Assembly: GCF_006540085.1 (NCBI RefSeq)
Contig: NZ_BJOG01000002.1
Span: 124,001 to 188,000, forward strand
Source of the DNA: Microbacterium oxydans
Lineage (GTDB): Bacteria > Actinomycetota > Actinomycetes > Actinomycetales > Microbacteriaceae
DNA length: 64,000 nt
Reading direction: 5' to 3'
Position numbers and translations under genes: made by a program. Below, piece after piece: positions 25,284 through 33,723 of the stretch (the first letter of the stretch is position 1; every line of letters starts with the position of its first letter). Below the pieces are notes generated by a model, which searched no databases, had not been told where the DNA came from, and saw nothing but the letters and a program-made list of their open reading frames with translations.

Positions 25284-26141
25284 TCAGGGAAGAAGTCCGA
25301 TTCGCCGGGCTCTCGCGACAGCGGCGTGGCGCGTCGACGCATCCAATTTGGACATCGCCGTCCCCAGATATGCCTTGATGGTGCCTTCTCGCAGACCGAG
25401 TTGCGACGCGATCTCCGCGTTGGTCGAACCGAGCGCGGCGCATGCGAGCACGTCGGTCTCGCGCGGAGAGAGGTGGATCGCGGGGATCGGCCCCGTGGCC
25501 GGCGCCGCACCGTCCCCGGCGAGGGTCAGCAGGCGCCGCTCGACGTGCGCGATCCTGGTGCGGAGATCTTCGTCCTCGACGGAGGCCGCGATGCTGCGGA
25601 GTTCCGCGAAGCTCTGCCGCAGTTCCTCGCGTTGCGCCGGGGCGACCACGTCTTCATTGAGGGCGGTCTCCTGGAGTCGCCGTTGCACCTCGTCGCGGAT
25701 GCGCAGTTCATCGGCGACGGATCGGGCGACCTGCATGGCGGGGGCGGTGGTCACCCCGCCGACTCGCTCCTCGTCCCACCCGCCGGCGTAGAGCACCCCG
25801 CGGGAGCGTCCCTGGACGACGATGGGAAGAGCGAGGAGCGTACGCAGACCTTCTCCCAGCACGAAGACGTCGTAGTCGTGGGTGATCTGCTGGGACGACC
25901 CGTAGTCACTCGTCATGCGGGGGCGGAGCTCCATCATCGCGCGACCGCCGAGGCCGCGTTCCGGACGCACGCGAAGACCGTCCAGCGAACGCGTGCGAGC
26001 GCCGACGATGCTGGTGACGCTCACCACGCCTTCTTCGATGAGGCCGCCGAAAGCGACAGGGAAGCGTGTGCGCCGTGCAAGCTCCCGCACCGCGTTCGCG
26101 ACGAGATCCGCCTCGGATTCGCGGGCGACGGGTGAGTTCAC
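25284..26141 (-). CDS. LuxR-family regulator with GAF-like sensor (RamA-like)
   Basis: 285 residues. The N-terminal ~150 form a GAF-like domain (RPERGLGGRAMMELRPRMTSDY, LLALPIVVQGRSRGVLYAGG); residues 150-215 are helical, and the C-terminal LuxR helix-turn-helix (about 220-280, LSPRETDVLACAALGSTNAEIA) is intact. Size and layout match RamA of Corynebacterium, which controls acetate and carbon metabolism. It is divergent from a DUF485/symporter pair that resembles the RamA-controlled mctC operon, so local control is a good inference. Confidence 0.85.
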   Translation of the reverse strand: MNSPVARESEADLVANAVRELARRTRFPVAFGGLIEEGVVSVTSIVGARTRSLDGLRVRPERGLGGRAMMELRPRMTSDYGSSQQITHDYDVFVLGEGLRTLLALPIVVQGRSRGVLYAGGWDEERVGGVTTAPAMQVARSVADELRIRDEVQRRLQETALNEDVVAPAQREELRQSFAELRSIAASVEDEDLRTRIAHVERRLLTLAGDGAAPATGPIPAIHLSPRETDVLACAALGSTNAEIASQLGLREGTIKAYLGTAMSKLDASTRHAAVARARRIGLLP

Positions 26142-26154
26142 GACTACCTACTTT

Positions 26155-26201
26155 CGGGGGTGACGACGCAATGCCCCGTTTCGTAGCGTCGACCCTACCA
26201 T
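26155..26201 (+). promoter_or_regulatory. Divergent control region with G/C-run motifs before the symporter operon
   Basis: CGGGGGT (26155-26161) and CCCCG (26173-26177) resemble the short G-run/C-run sites used by RamA; TACCAT (26196-26201) is a possible -10 for the symporter operon. Weak, context-based call. Confidence 0.35.
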
Positions 26202-26250
26202 TCGCGCGAGGTGGCTCGTGCGAGCACCGGACATGTGGCAAGGAGGCCCC

Positions 26251-26598
26251 ATGAGCGACCAGACGAACACGGATCCGAACGGTGAGATCGACTACACAGC
26301 GGTCGAACGATCACCGAGATTCCTGACCTTGAAACGCACGCAGAGATCGTTCATCTTCCCGATGGCGGCCTTCTTCCTTCTCTGGTACTTCGTCTACGTC
26401 CTTCTGGCCGCCTTCGCTCCGGATTTCATGGGACAGCGGGTGTGGGGTGACATCACGATCGGCCTCCTCTTCGGCCTCGGCCAGTTCGTCACCACCTTCG
26501 CGATCACGATGGCCTACGTCTCCTTCGCGAATCGCAAGCTCGATCCGCTCGCGGCGCAGATCCGCGAGGAACTCGAGGAAGCGCAGGGCGCGGCATGA
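26251..26598 (+). CDS. DUF485 membrane protein, partner of the symporter
   Basis: 115 residues from ATG at 26251, preceded by AAGGAGGCCCC, the best ribosome-binding site in the region. Two membrane segments (about 36-58 and 72-94) with the DUF485 pattern SFIFPMAAFFLLWYFVYVLLAAFAP. DUF485 proteins are small partners of ActP/MctC-type transporters. The stop overlaps the symporter start by 4 bp. Confidence 0.9.
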   Translation: MSDQTNTDPNGEIDYTAVERSPRFLTLKRTQRSFIFPMAAFFLLWYFVYVLLAAFAPDFMGQRVWGDITIGLLFGLGQFVTTFAITMAYVSFANRKLDPLAAQIREELEEAQGAA

Positions 26599-28229
26599 GC
26601 GGCGTGCGCACGGCAGCACCCGCTGCCCTCGAGATCAATCCGGTCTTCAACATCTCGATCTTCCTGGCGTTCGTGGCGGTGACGCTGTTCATCGTGATCA
26701 GAGCGAGTCGCAACAACAAGACCGCGGCCGACTACTACGCCGCCGGCCGCTCGTTCACCGGTCCGCAGAACGGGTTCGCTATCGCGGGCGACTACCTGTC
26801 CGCCGCATCATTCCTCGGGATCTGCGGTGCGATCGCGATCAACGGGTACGACGGATTCCTCTACTCCATCGGCTTCCTCGTGGCGTGGCTCGTGGCCCTG
26901 CTCCTGGTCGCCGAGCTGATGCGGAACACCGGCAAGTTCACCATGGCGGACGTGCTCTCGTTCCGCCTGCAGCAGCGGCCTGTGCGGATGGCGGCCGCCA
27001 TCACGACGCTCGCCGTGTGCTTCTTCTACCTGCTGGCGCAGATGGCGGGTGCCGGCGGTCTGGTGTCCCTGCTGCTCGGCATCGACGGTCGGGTCGGTCA
27101 GTCGGTCGTGATCGCGGTCGTCGGCATCCTCATGATCGTCTACGTGCTGATCGGCGGCATGAAGGGAACGACCTGGGTGCAGATCGTCAAGGCCTTCCTC
27201 CTCATCGGCGGTGCCCTCGGGATGACCGTGTGGGTGCTCGCGATCAACGGGTTCAGTCTGAACACGCTGCTCGAGGCCGCGGTGGCGAACTCGGACAAGG
27301 GTGACGCGATCCTGGCGCCCGGTCTGCAGTACGGAGCAAATCCGTGGGACTTCCTCTCTCTCGGTCTGGCGCTCGTGCTGGGCACCGCGGGATTGCCGCA
27401 CGTCCTGATGCGCTTCTACACGGTTCCGACCGCCAAGGAGGCCCGTCGCTCGGTCGTCTGGGCCATCTGGCTCATCGGCGGGTTCTACCTGCTCACGCTC
27501 GTGCTCGGGTACGGTGCCGGCGCCCTGGTCGGAGCGGACGTGATAGCCGCGGCCCCGGGGGGTGTGAACTCCGCGGCCCCGCTGCTGGCTCTCCAACTCG
27601 GCGGACCGGTGCTGCTCGGCTTCATCTCGGCTGTGGCATTCGCGACGATCCTCGCGGTCGTCGCGGGACTCACGATCACCGCTGCCGCGTCGTTCGCGCA
27701 CGACATCTACGCGAACGTCATCCAGAAGGGGCGCAAGGACTCGGAGGGCAAGCCGATCGAAGCCGACCCCAACGGAGAGGTGCGCGTCGCCCGACGTACG
27801 GTCATCGTGATCGGCATCCTGGCGATCGTCGGCGGGATCGGCGCGCAGGGGCAGAACATCGCGTTCCTGGTGGCGCTGGCTTTCGCCGTGGCCGCGTCGG
27901 CGAATCTGCCCACCATCCTGTACTCGCTGTTCTGGCGCCGATTCACCACTCGCGGGGCCGTGTGGAGCATGTACGGCGGGCTCGGGTCGGCGATTGTCCT
28001 CATCGTCCTCTCGCCGGTGTTCTCGGGAACCCCGACATCGATGATCCCGGGGATCGACATCGCCGTGTGGCCGCTGAACAACCCGGGCATCGTCTCGATC
28101 CCGTTGGGCTTCCTGCTCGGCTGGCTGGGCACGATCACCAGCAGCCGCAAGGAGTCTCCCCGGTTGGCCGCGGAGATGGAGGTGCGATCGCTCACCGGAT
28201 TCGGCGCGGAGAAGGCCACGGAGCACTGA
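26595..28229 (+). CDS. Sodium:solute symporter, monocarboxylate/acetate type
   Basis: 544 residues, about 13 membrane segments. The N-terminus KTAADYYAAGRSFTGPQNGFAIAGDYLSAASFLG is the conserved SSS-family sodium-site region, and overall it resembles ActP/MctC carriers for acetate, propionate or pyruvate. It is translationally coupled to DUF485. A divergent RamA-like regulator fits a carboxylate substrate, but the exact substrate is inferred. Confidence 0.9.
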   Translation: MSGVRTAAPAALEINPVFNISIFLAFVAVTLFIVIRASRNNKTAADYYAAGRSFTGPQNGFAIAGDYLSAASFLGICGAIAINGYDGFLYSIGFLVAWLVALLLVAELMRNTGKFTMADVLSFRLQQRPVRMAAAITTLAVCFFYLLAQMAGAGGLVSLLLGIDGRVGQSVVIAVVGILMIVYVLIGGMKGTTWVQIVKAFLLIGGALGMTVWVLAINGFSLNTLLEAAVANSDKGDAILAPGLQYGANPWDFLSLGLALVLGTAGLPHVLMRFYTVPTAKEARRSVVWAIWLIGGFYLLTLVLGYGAGALVGADVIAAAPGGVNSAAPLLALQLGGPVLLGFISAVAFATILAVVAGLTITAAASFAHDIYANVIQKGRKDSEGKPIEADPNGEVRVARRTVIVIGILAIVGGIGAQGQNIAFLVALAFAVAASANLPTILYSLFWRRFTTRGAVWSMYGGLGSAIVLIVLSPVFSGTPTSMIPGIDIAVWPLNNPGIVSIPLGFLLGWLGTITSSRKESPRLAAEMEVRSLTGFGAEKATEH

Positions 28230-28242
28230 GCCTGAGCCTGAA

Positions 28243-28279
28243 GTCGTGGACCCGGCGGCCTACTCGCCGGGTCCACGAC
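28243..28279. terminator. Bidirectional terminator hairpin
   Basis: Perfect 15-bp stem (28243-28257 with 28265-28279) and 7-nt loop between the convergent symporter and Ogt-like genes. Confidence 0.85.
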
Positions 28280-28295
28280 ACCGCCTGCCGACGGC

Positions 28296-28808
28296 TCAGC
28301 TCGTCTCGAGGTCGAGCAGGAACTTCTTGCGCTCAGGGTGCGCGCCGTATTGGCCCGCGCTGCCGTCCGACCGCACGACGCGGTGCACCGGGACGATGAT
28401 CGAGAACGGTGTGATGCGACACGCTGTGCCGACGGCGCGCGCGGCGCCGGGGTGTCCGGCGAGGACCGCGACCTCTCCGTAGCTCATCGTCTCGCCCCAC
28501 TCGATGTCGCAGATCGTCCGCAGAGCGGTCAGAGCGAACCCGTCGACGAGTCGCCAGTCGAGGCGGATGTGCTCGTCGAAGCGCACCTGCTCGCCGTCGA
28601 AGTAGTCGGCGAGCAGATGGGCGAGCTCGTCGGCGGCGCCGGGGTCGGGCTCCGGCACGGATCTCAGCTGGCGCGACACGCCTTCGAGCAGCCAGGGCAC
28701 GCGCGGGTCTTCGGATTCGGAGAGATCGAACCGCACGATGCCCTCGTCGGAGAACACCGCGAGAGCATCGCCGAAGGGGGTCGGCGCGAAGTCGTAGCGG
28801 AAGGTCAT
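28296..28808 (-). CDS. Ogt/MGMT-family protein lacking the methyl-accepting cysteine
   Basis: 170 residues, full family length with an N-terminal RNase-H-like domain and a C-terminal helix-turn-helix (SYGEVAVLAGHPGAARAVGTA, including the Arg finger). The active-site PCHRV of alkylguanine-DNA alkyltransferases reads PVHRV here: the codon is GTG, so Cys is replaced by Val. It therefore should not accept alkyl groups. Alkyltransferase-like (ATL) proteins, with PWHRV, bind damaged DNA and recruit nucleotide excision repair; a similar sensor role is inferred. It is divergent from the large helicase-like gene. Confidence 0.85.
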   Translation of the reverse strand: MTFRYDFAPTPFGDALAVFSDEGIVRFDLSESEDPRVPWLLEGVSRQLRSVPEPDPGAADELAHLLADYFDGEQVRFDEHIRLDWRLVDGFALTALRTICDIEWGETMSYGEVAVLAGHPGAARAVGTACRITPFSIIVPVHRVVRSDGSAGQYGAHPERKKFLLDLETS

Positions 28809-28985
28809 GCCCCCATCCTGACCGCTGGACGGGACACCGCACGCCGCTGTTGCCGCTCCGGGTGGAGAACCTCGTCGGCGCGGACGCCGGGCAGGAGAAG
28901 TGGACGGTGCATCGCATCGCGGAAATTCGGCGGAAACCCGCCCGGGATACCCCGCGTCGGCATGTCGCGCGCCTAGGGTGTCATT

Positions 28986-31900
28986 GTGTGGCGACGTGAA
29001 GGAAAGTCTGCGGACGACACAGCGGTGGATCCTGCTGTGTCGATCAGCGACCTGCACGGGTCCACTGCCGGCATCGACATCGCGCACGCAGCGGAGTCGG
29101 AGCGCACGCGTCTGAGAGCGGAGGCCGCGGATCTCGGCGGCCCCTCGCCACTGGTGAGCTTCCGCGACAGCCCCGAGTCGGGTATCGACATCTCCAAGGC
29201 GCACCCCGGCAGCCTGCCGCAGTTCATCACCGGCAAGTCGACGCTGCTCTCGAACCTCTTCCGCGATGAGGTCGGTCTGCGCACAGCGAGACTCGCCGCG
29301 GAGCGCATCACAGCAAAGAACACCGAGCTGCGCACCGTCCGCGGCATCGAGGCCGTGCACCTCGCCGTCGGCGTCGCCCGGTGGCGCATCGGGGGAGCGG
29401 GGTTCGCCGCACCTGTGCTGTTGCGTCCGCTGGCGATCCGCCGCCACCACTCCGACTTCGAGCTGAAGCTGCAGGGCACCTTCGAGGTGAATCCCGAACT
29501 CGTGCGGATCGCCCGCGATCACTTCGGTCTCACGATCGACGCGACAGCTCTCGCAGCCCTCGCCTACGACGGCGGGATCTTCAAGCCGCAGCCGGTGATC
29601 GACAGCCTGCGCGCGATCACGCGATCGATCGACACCTTCTCGGTCGAGCCGCGCCTGGTCGTCTCGACGTTCGCCGACGTGTCCGGGGTGATGTCCCGCG
29701 ACGGCGGCAGTCTCGACCATCAGGTGCTGAACGCCCTCGCCGGACACGTGGGCGACCGCGAGCGCGTGACCGCCCCACGGGCGATCCCGCACCACATCGG
29801 GCCGGACGACCGCGCTCCTGCGTCCGACAATCTCCTCCTCGACGCCGACGCCGAGCAGGAAGCTGTGCTCGCGCGCATCGCCGCGGGGCACTCCCTGACC
29901 GTCGCGACGCTTCCGGGGACCGGCGGCACGCAGACCGTGATCAACGCGCTCGGCGAACTCGTGCGCGGAGGCAAGCGCGTCCTCGTCGTGTCCGCGCGTC
30001 GCTCGACCCTCGACGGCGTCCGCCATCGTCTCGCCGGGATCGGACTGGACAGCCTCGCGGTCTCGCCGGCGAACGTGCGGCGCGATCTGGTCAGGGCCAT
30101 CGGGCGCAACGAGAAGGCCACGGCGCCGAAGGTCGGCGAAGTCGACGATGCCCTCGTGCGCCTGCGCACCGTCCTGCGCGACTACCGTCAGGCGCTCAGC
30201 GCGCCGATCGCCGGGTTGGGCGCCTCGGTCCTCGACGCCACCCGCCAGCTGACGCGCTTGGCGTCGCTCCCTGTTCCACCGTCGACCACCGCGCGTCTCG
30301 GACCCGATGCGCTTCGTCGCCTCGCCGCCGACCGCAGCGAGGCTGCCGAGGCCCTCGCACAGGCCGCCCGTCTCGGCGAATTCCGCTTCGGCCCGAACGA
30401 CTCGCCCTGGTACGGGGTCACCTTCTCCAGCACCGAAGCCGCACGAGCGGCGCACGAGCTCGCCGGGCGACTGCACTCGCAGAGCGTGCCCACCCTGCTC
30501 GAGCGCGGCTACGAGCTGATCGCGCAGACGCACATGCGTCCGTTCGCGACCATCGACGAGCTCGGCGAGTACCTGCGGCTGCTGCAGGGGATCCGCGATT
30601 CGCTCGACCGATTCAGCCCCACGGTCTTCGAACGTCCTCTGGGTGAGCTCATCCAGGCGCACGGTTCGCGCCGCGACGCTCCCGGCCTGTCCGGGGCGAA
30701 CAGGCGGAGGCTCCGTCGGCTCGCCAAGGAGTATGTCCGCCCTGGAGTGCATGTCACCGAGATGCATGAGGCTCTCCTGCGGATCCAGGCGCAGCGCACC
30801 CAATGGCAGCGCTTCGTCGACGCCGGCGTCGCTCCGGAGATCCCGCTCGGTCTCGCCGACGTCCACGCGGCCTGGCAGCGTGTGGAAGCCGAGCTCGCCG
30901 AACTCGACACCGCCCTCGGACGCCGTGAGCCGTTGGCATCGCTGCCCGTGGCCCGGCTCGTTCGCACCCTCGCCGGCCTCGCTGCCAAATCCGACGTCTT
31001 CGAGAACCTGGTCGAGCGCGCCCAGCTGCGTGACCGACTCGCCCTCCTCGGGTTGGAGCCGCTTCTCACCGAGCTCTCCGTCCGCCACGTCTCGGAGTCC
31101 CAGGTGGGGGAGGAGCTCGAGTTCGCCTGGTGGCAGTCCCTCCTCGAGCGCGCCCTGCAGGACAACCGCGCCCTCCTCGGAGCGAACACCGCGGTCGTCG
31201 ATCGGCTCGAGCGCGATTTCCGCCTGGTCGATGAGGCGCATGCCGCTATGGCCGGACCGCTGCTCGCATGGCAGCTGGCCAATCAGTGGCGCATCGCGAT
31301 CGTCGACGAGCCCCAGCAGTCGCAGCACCTGCGTCAGGCGCTGACGCAATCCGCGACGACCACCGCGCAGGTGGTCAGCGCTGCGCCCACCCTTGTCGAC
31401 GTGCTCGCGCCGGCCTGGATCTCCTCGCCGTACCTGGTGCCCGAGATCCCCGACTCGGTCGAGTTCGACACCGTGATCCTCGTCGATGCCGCAGCGATCA
31501 ACCTCGCAGAAGCGGCCCCGGCGATCCGTCGTGCGCGCCAGATCGTCGCGTTCGGCGACCCGGTCACGCAGCGCCCCACCCCGTTCCGCATCGCGGTCGA
31601 TCCGGAGGAGTCGTGGGAGCCCGAGGTGCCCTTCGACGACGTCTCGGCCTTCGAGCGGCTGTCCGAGCTCCTGCCCGTGCTGACCCTCACCCGCAGCTAC
31701 CGGGCGGGTGGCGAGGACCTCGCGGAGCTCATCAACGATGCCTTCTACGGAGGCGAGATCGTCTCCCTTCCCTGGGCGGGCTCGTACCTCGGTCGTGGCA
31801 GTCTGACGGTCGACTACGTCGAGGGCGGTACGGGAACGCCCGATCCGATCTCGGGTGCGGTCGAGAGCCCGGATGCCGAGGTCGCCAGGGTCGTGACCCT

Positions 31901-32705
31901 CGTGGTCGAGCACGCGGTGCACCGCCCGTCGGAATCCCTCATGGTGGTCACCGCGAGCGCCCGCCACGCCGAGCGCGTGCGCGCCGCCGTCACTTCGGCG
32001 TTCGCCGGGCGATCCGATGTCGCGGACTTCGTCGGCCGAGACACGGTCGAACCGTTCGCGGTGCTGACGCTCGAGGAGTCAGTTGCCGAGAGCCGCGATC
32101 GTGTGATCTTCTCGCTCGGCTTCGGCCTCACCAAGCACGGCCGCGTCCTGAGCGACTTCGGCGACCTCTCCACACCGGACGGCGAGCGACTGCTCACGGT
32201 CGGGATGACGCGAGCGCGCCGTTCGATGGTCCTCGTCTCGTCGATCCGTCCCTCCTCGTTCGACGATGGGCGCCTGGAGCATGGGGCGGCGACCTTGATG
32301 TCGATCCTCGGCGGCCTGGCCGCCCGGAGCCGGGATGCGCGGCTGGAGGATCTCGCCGACCCGCTGACCCTGGCGCTTGCCCGCGAACTGCGGCGCCTCG
32401 GCGCCTCGGTGGACGTCGACTACCGCGGACTGCTCCCGCTGGTCGCGCAGCACGGCGGCAAGGCCGTCGTGATCGAGTCGGATCCCGAGACGCGAGGCGA
32501 GTCCCTGCGCGAGTCCCTGCGTCTGCGCCCGCACGTGCTGCGTCGCCTGGGCTGGCACTACGTGCGCGTGCACGCGTTCGACCTCTACAGCGACCCCGTG
32601 ACCGTGGCGACCCGGATCGCCGCGGTGCTCGGCATCTCGGATTCCGCCCCGCGCGCGGAGAACGATACGCAGCCGATCGACACGCTCGACACCCAGAATG
32701 ACTGA
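28986..32705 (+). CDS. Large SF1-helicase-like protein with altered Walker A and B
   Basis: 1239 residues from GTG, leaderless (TAGGGT at 28974-28979). Residues 1-300 resemble the N-terminal region of DUF4011-type helicases. The P-loop reads PGTGGTQT (310-317) in place of PGTGKTQT: the ATP-binding Lys is Gly. Motif II reads VILVDAAAI (D834, A835): the catalytic Glu is Ala. Motif III-like AFGDPVTQ, TRSYRAGGEDL and motif VI-like VGMTRARRSMVLVSS remain. A restriction-endonuclease-like fold may close the protein (HGGKAVVIESDPET). It looks like a catalytically impaired or non-hydrolysing relative. Frame and length are intact, so it is not decaying. Confidence 0.85.
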   Translation: MWRREGKSADDTAVDPAVSISDLHGSTAGIDIAHAAESERTRLRAEAADLGGPSPLVSFRDSPESGIDISKAHPGSLPQFITGKSTLLSNLFRDEVGLRTARLAAERITAKNTELRTVRGIEAVHLAVGVARWRIGGAGFAAPVLLRPLAIRRHHSDFELKLQGTFEVNPELVRIARDHFGLTIDATALAALAYDGGIFKPQPVIDSLRAITRSIDTFSVEPRLVVSTFADVSGVMSRDGGSLDHQVLNALAGHVGDRERVTAPRAIPHHIGPDDRAPASDNLLLDADAEQEAVLARIAAGHSLTVATLPGTGGTQTVINALGELVRGGKRVLVVSARRSTLDGVRHRLAGIGLDSLAVSPANVRRDLVRAIGRNEKATAPKVGEVDDALVRLRTVLRDYRQALSAPIAGLGASVLDATRQLTRLASLPVPPSTTARLGPDALRRLAADRSEAAEALAQAARLGEFRFGPNDSPWYGVTFSSTEAARAAHELAGRLHSQSVPTLLERGYELIAQTHMRPFATIDELGEYLRLLQGIRDSLDRFSPTVFERPLGELIQAHGSRRDAPGLSGANRRRLRRLAKEYVRPGVHVTEMHEALLRIQAQRTQWQRFVDAGVAPEIPLGLADVHAAWQRVEAELAELDTALGRREPLASLPVARLVRTLAGLAAKSDVFENLVERAQLRDRLALLGLEPLLTELSVRHVSESQVGEELEFAWWQSLLERALQDNRALLGANTAVVDRLERDFRLVDEAHAAMAGPLLAWQLANQWRIAIVDEPQQSQHLRQALTQSATTTAQVVSAAPTLVDVLAPAWISSPYLVPEIPDSVEFDTVILVDAAAINLAEAAPAIRRARQIVAFGDPVTQRPTPFRIAVDPEESWEPEVPFDDVSAFERLSELLPVLTLTRSYRAGGEDLAELINDAFYGGEIVSLPWAGSYLGRGSLTVDYVEGGTGTPDPISGAVESPDAEVARVVTLVVEHAVHRPSESLMVVTASARHAERVRAAVTSAFAGRSDVADFVGRDTVEPFAVLTLEESVAESRDRVIFSLGFGLTKHGRVLSDFGDLSTPDGERLLTVGMTRARRSMVLVSSIRPSSFDDGRLEHGAATLMSILGGLAARSRDARLEDLADPLTLALARELRRLGASVDVDYRGLLPLVAQHGGKAVVIESDPETRGESLRESLRLRPHVLRRLGWHYVRVHAFDLYSDPVTVATRIAAVLGISDSAPRAENDTQPIDTLDTQND

Positions 32706-32904
32706 GCACCCGGGGCCCGCGGACCCGCGCCAGCACGTGGAACGCATCGCTGGATCTCGTCGTGCGCGTCTCACTCCGGTGCCGGGGAGCGACCCGGAAC
32801 CGGAATCGGGGCCAGCGGAGACGCCGCCGGCGCGGAACCGGCCGAAGGGTGCCAAGGGGCCGAACGACGACCAGCTGCTCCAGGACGTCCCGCCGCACTA
32901 CTGA
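32698..32904 (+). CDS. Small Pro/Arg-rich protein coupled to the helicase-like gene
   Basis: 68 residues, polar, with no membrane segment. It starts 8 bp inside the helicase-like gene and ends KGPNDDQLLQDVPPHY. I recall similar short actinobacterial proteins ending in a DxxLxxDxPPH(Y/W) motif, but no function is known. Translational coupling suggests a role with the upstream protein. A 17-bp terminator hairpin follows the stop. Confidence 0.65.
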   Translation: MTEHPGPADPRQHVERIAGSRRARLTPVPGSDPEPESGPAETPPARNRPKGAKGPNDDQLLQDVPPHY

Positions 32905-32935
32905 CTGTGCGGCTCCTACCTCGGCCGGGAACGGA

Positions 32936-32973
32936 GAGACGCACGGTCCCTCCGAAGAGGGACCGTGCGTCTC
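32936..32973. terminator. Bidirectional terminator hairpin
   Basis: Perfect 17-bp stem (32936-32952 with 32957-32973) with CGAA tetraloop between the small protein gene and mscL, which converge. Confidence 0.88.
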
Positions 32974-32989
32974 GAGTGGTTCCAGCCGG

Positions 32990-33412
32990 TCAGGCTCCGC
33001 GCTGTGCCTTGAGCAGATCGCGGATCTCGACGAGCAGCTCGGACTCGGTCGCCGCGGCCGGCTCCTCCTCCGGCTCTTCCGCGGGCGTGCCCTTGCGGGC
33101 CTCGACATGAGCTTTGAACGTGTTCATCGGCAGCACGAACACGAAGTACACGACGACGGCGACGGCGAGGAAGCTGATGATCGCCGAGATCAGGTCGCCG
33201 ATCGGGAAGGTCACCGTCTCGCCGTAGATGTTCGGAACCTGGATCCCGAACTGTCCGGCCGCGTCCGCCTTGAGGAAGAGCGCGATGAGCGGGTTGATGA
33301 TGCTGTTGACGACCGCCGTGACGATCGCGGTGAACGCCGTGCCGATGACGACCGCGACGGCCAGATCGATGACGTTGCCCCGGAGCAGGAAGTCCTTGAA
33401 ACCTTTGAGCAT
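32990..33412 (-). CDS. mscL: Large-conductance mechanosensitive channel MscL
   Basis: 140 residues from ATG at 33412 (GGGG a few bases upstream); an in-frame TTG at 33424 is less likely. It starts MLKGFKDFLLRGNVIDLAVAV, the conserved N-terminal helix and pore-lining TM1; TM2 spans about 70-95, and the acidic C-terminus ends in a short bundle helix (ESELLVEIRDLLKAQ). It opens on membrane tension to release solutes during hypo-osmotic shock. The zinc-ribbon gene lies 24 bp upstream. Confidence 0.95.
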   Translation of the reverse strand: MLKGFKDFLLRGNVIDLAVAVVIGTAFTAIVTAVVNSIINPLIALFLKADAAGQFGIQVPNIYGETVTFPIGDLISAIISFLAVAVVVYFVFVLPMNTFKAHVEARKGTPAEEPEEEPAAATESELLVEIRDLLKAQRGA

Positions 33413-33436
33413 GGGATCCCCCAACAGATCGATACC

Positions 33437-33709
33437 TCAGGAAGAGGCCGGAGTCGACGCAGCCGCCGGTTTGGCGCTCGTCGTCGATTCCGTCTTCGAT
33501 GATGCCGAACCATCCTTCGATCCACCGGATTTGGCGCGCGAGTCCGTGCGATAGAAACCGGAGCCGTTGAAGGTCACACCGATCGAGCCGTACTGCTTGC
33601 GCAGCGCGCCACCGCACTCGGGGCACACAGTGAGAGCGTCGTCGGCGAAGCTCTGCACGGCGTCGAAGGTGTGACCGCACGCGGTGCAGGCATAGGCGTA
33701 GGTGGGCAT
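33437..33709 (-). CDS. FmdB-type zinc-ribbon protein
   Basis: 90 residues. The FmdB/CxxC_CxxC zinc ribbon MPTYAYACTACGHTFD...CPECGG contains two CxxC pairs (C8/C11 and C29/C32), followed by a Ser/Ala/Thr-rich low-complexity tail. Often annotated as a putative regulator, but no function is proven. It is 14 bp from the 5-FCL gene and 24 bp from mscL in an apparent three-gene operon. Confidence 0.9.
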   Translation of the reverse strand: MPTYAYACTACGHTFDAVQSFADDALTVCPECGGALRKQYGSIGVTFNGSGFYRTDSRAKSGGSKDGSASSKTESTTSAKPAAASTPASS

Positions 33710-33723
33710 GGGGGTCCTTGAGA

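Noticed and set aside
28809-31967. Very long reverse frame antisense to the helicase-like gene, continuous with the Ogt-like gene
   Set aside because: Only the last 170 codons make a recognisable protein; the rest is a composition shadow of the forward gene, which has clear motifs.
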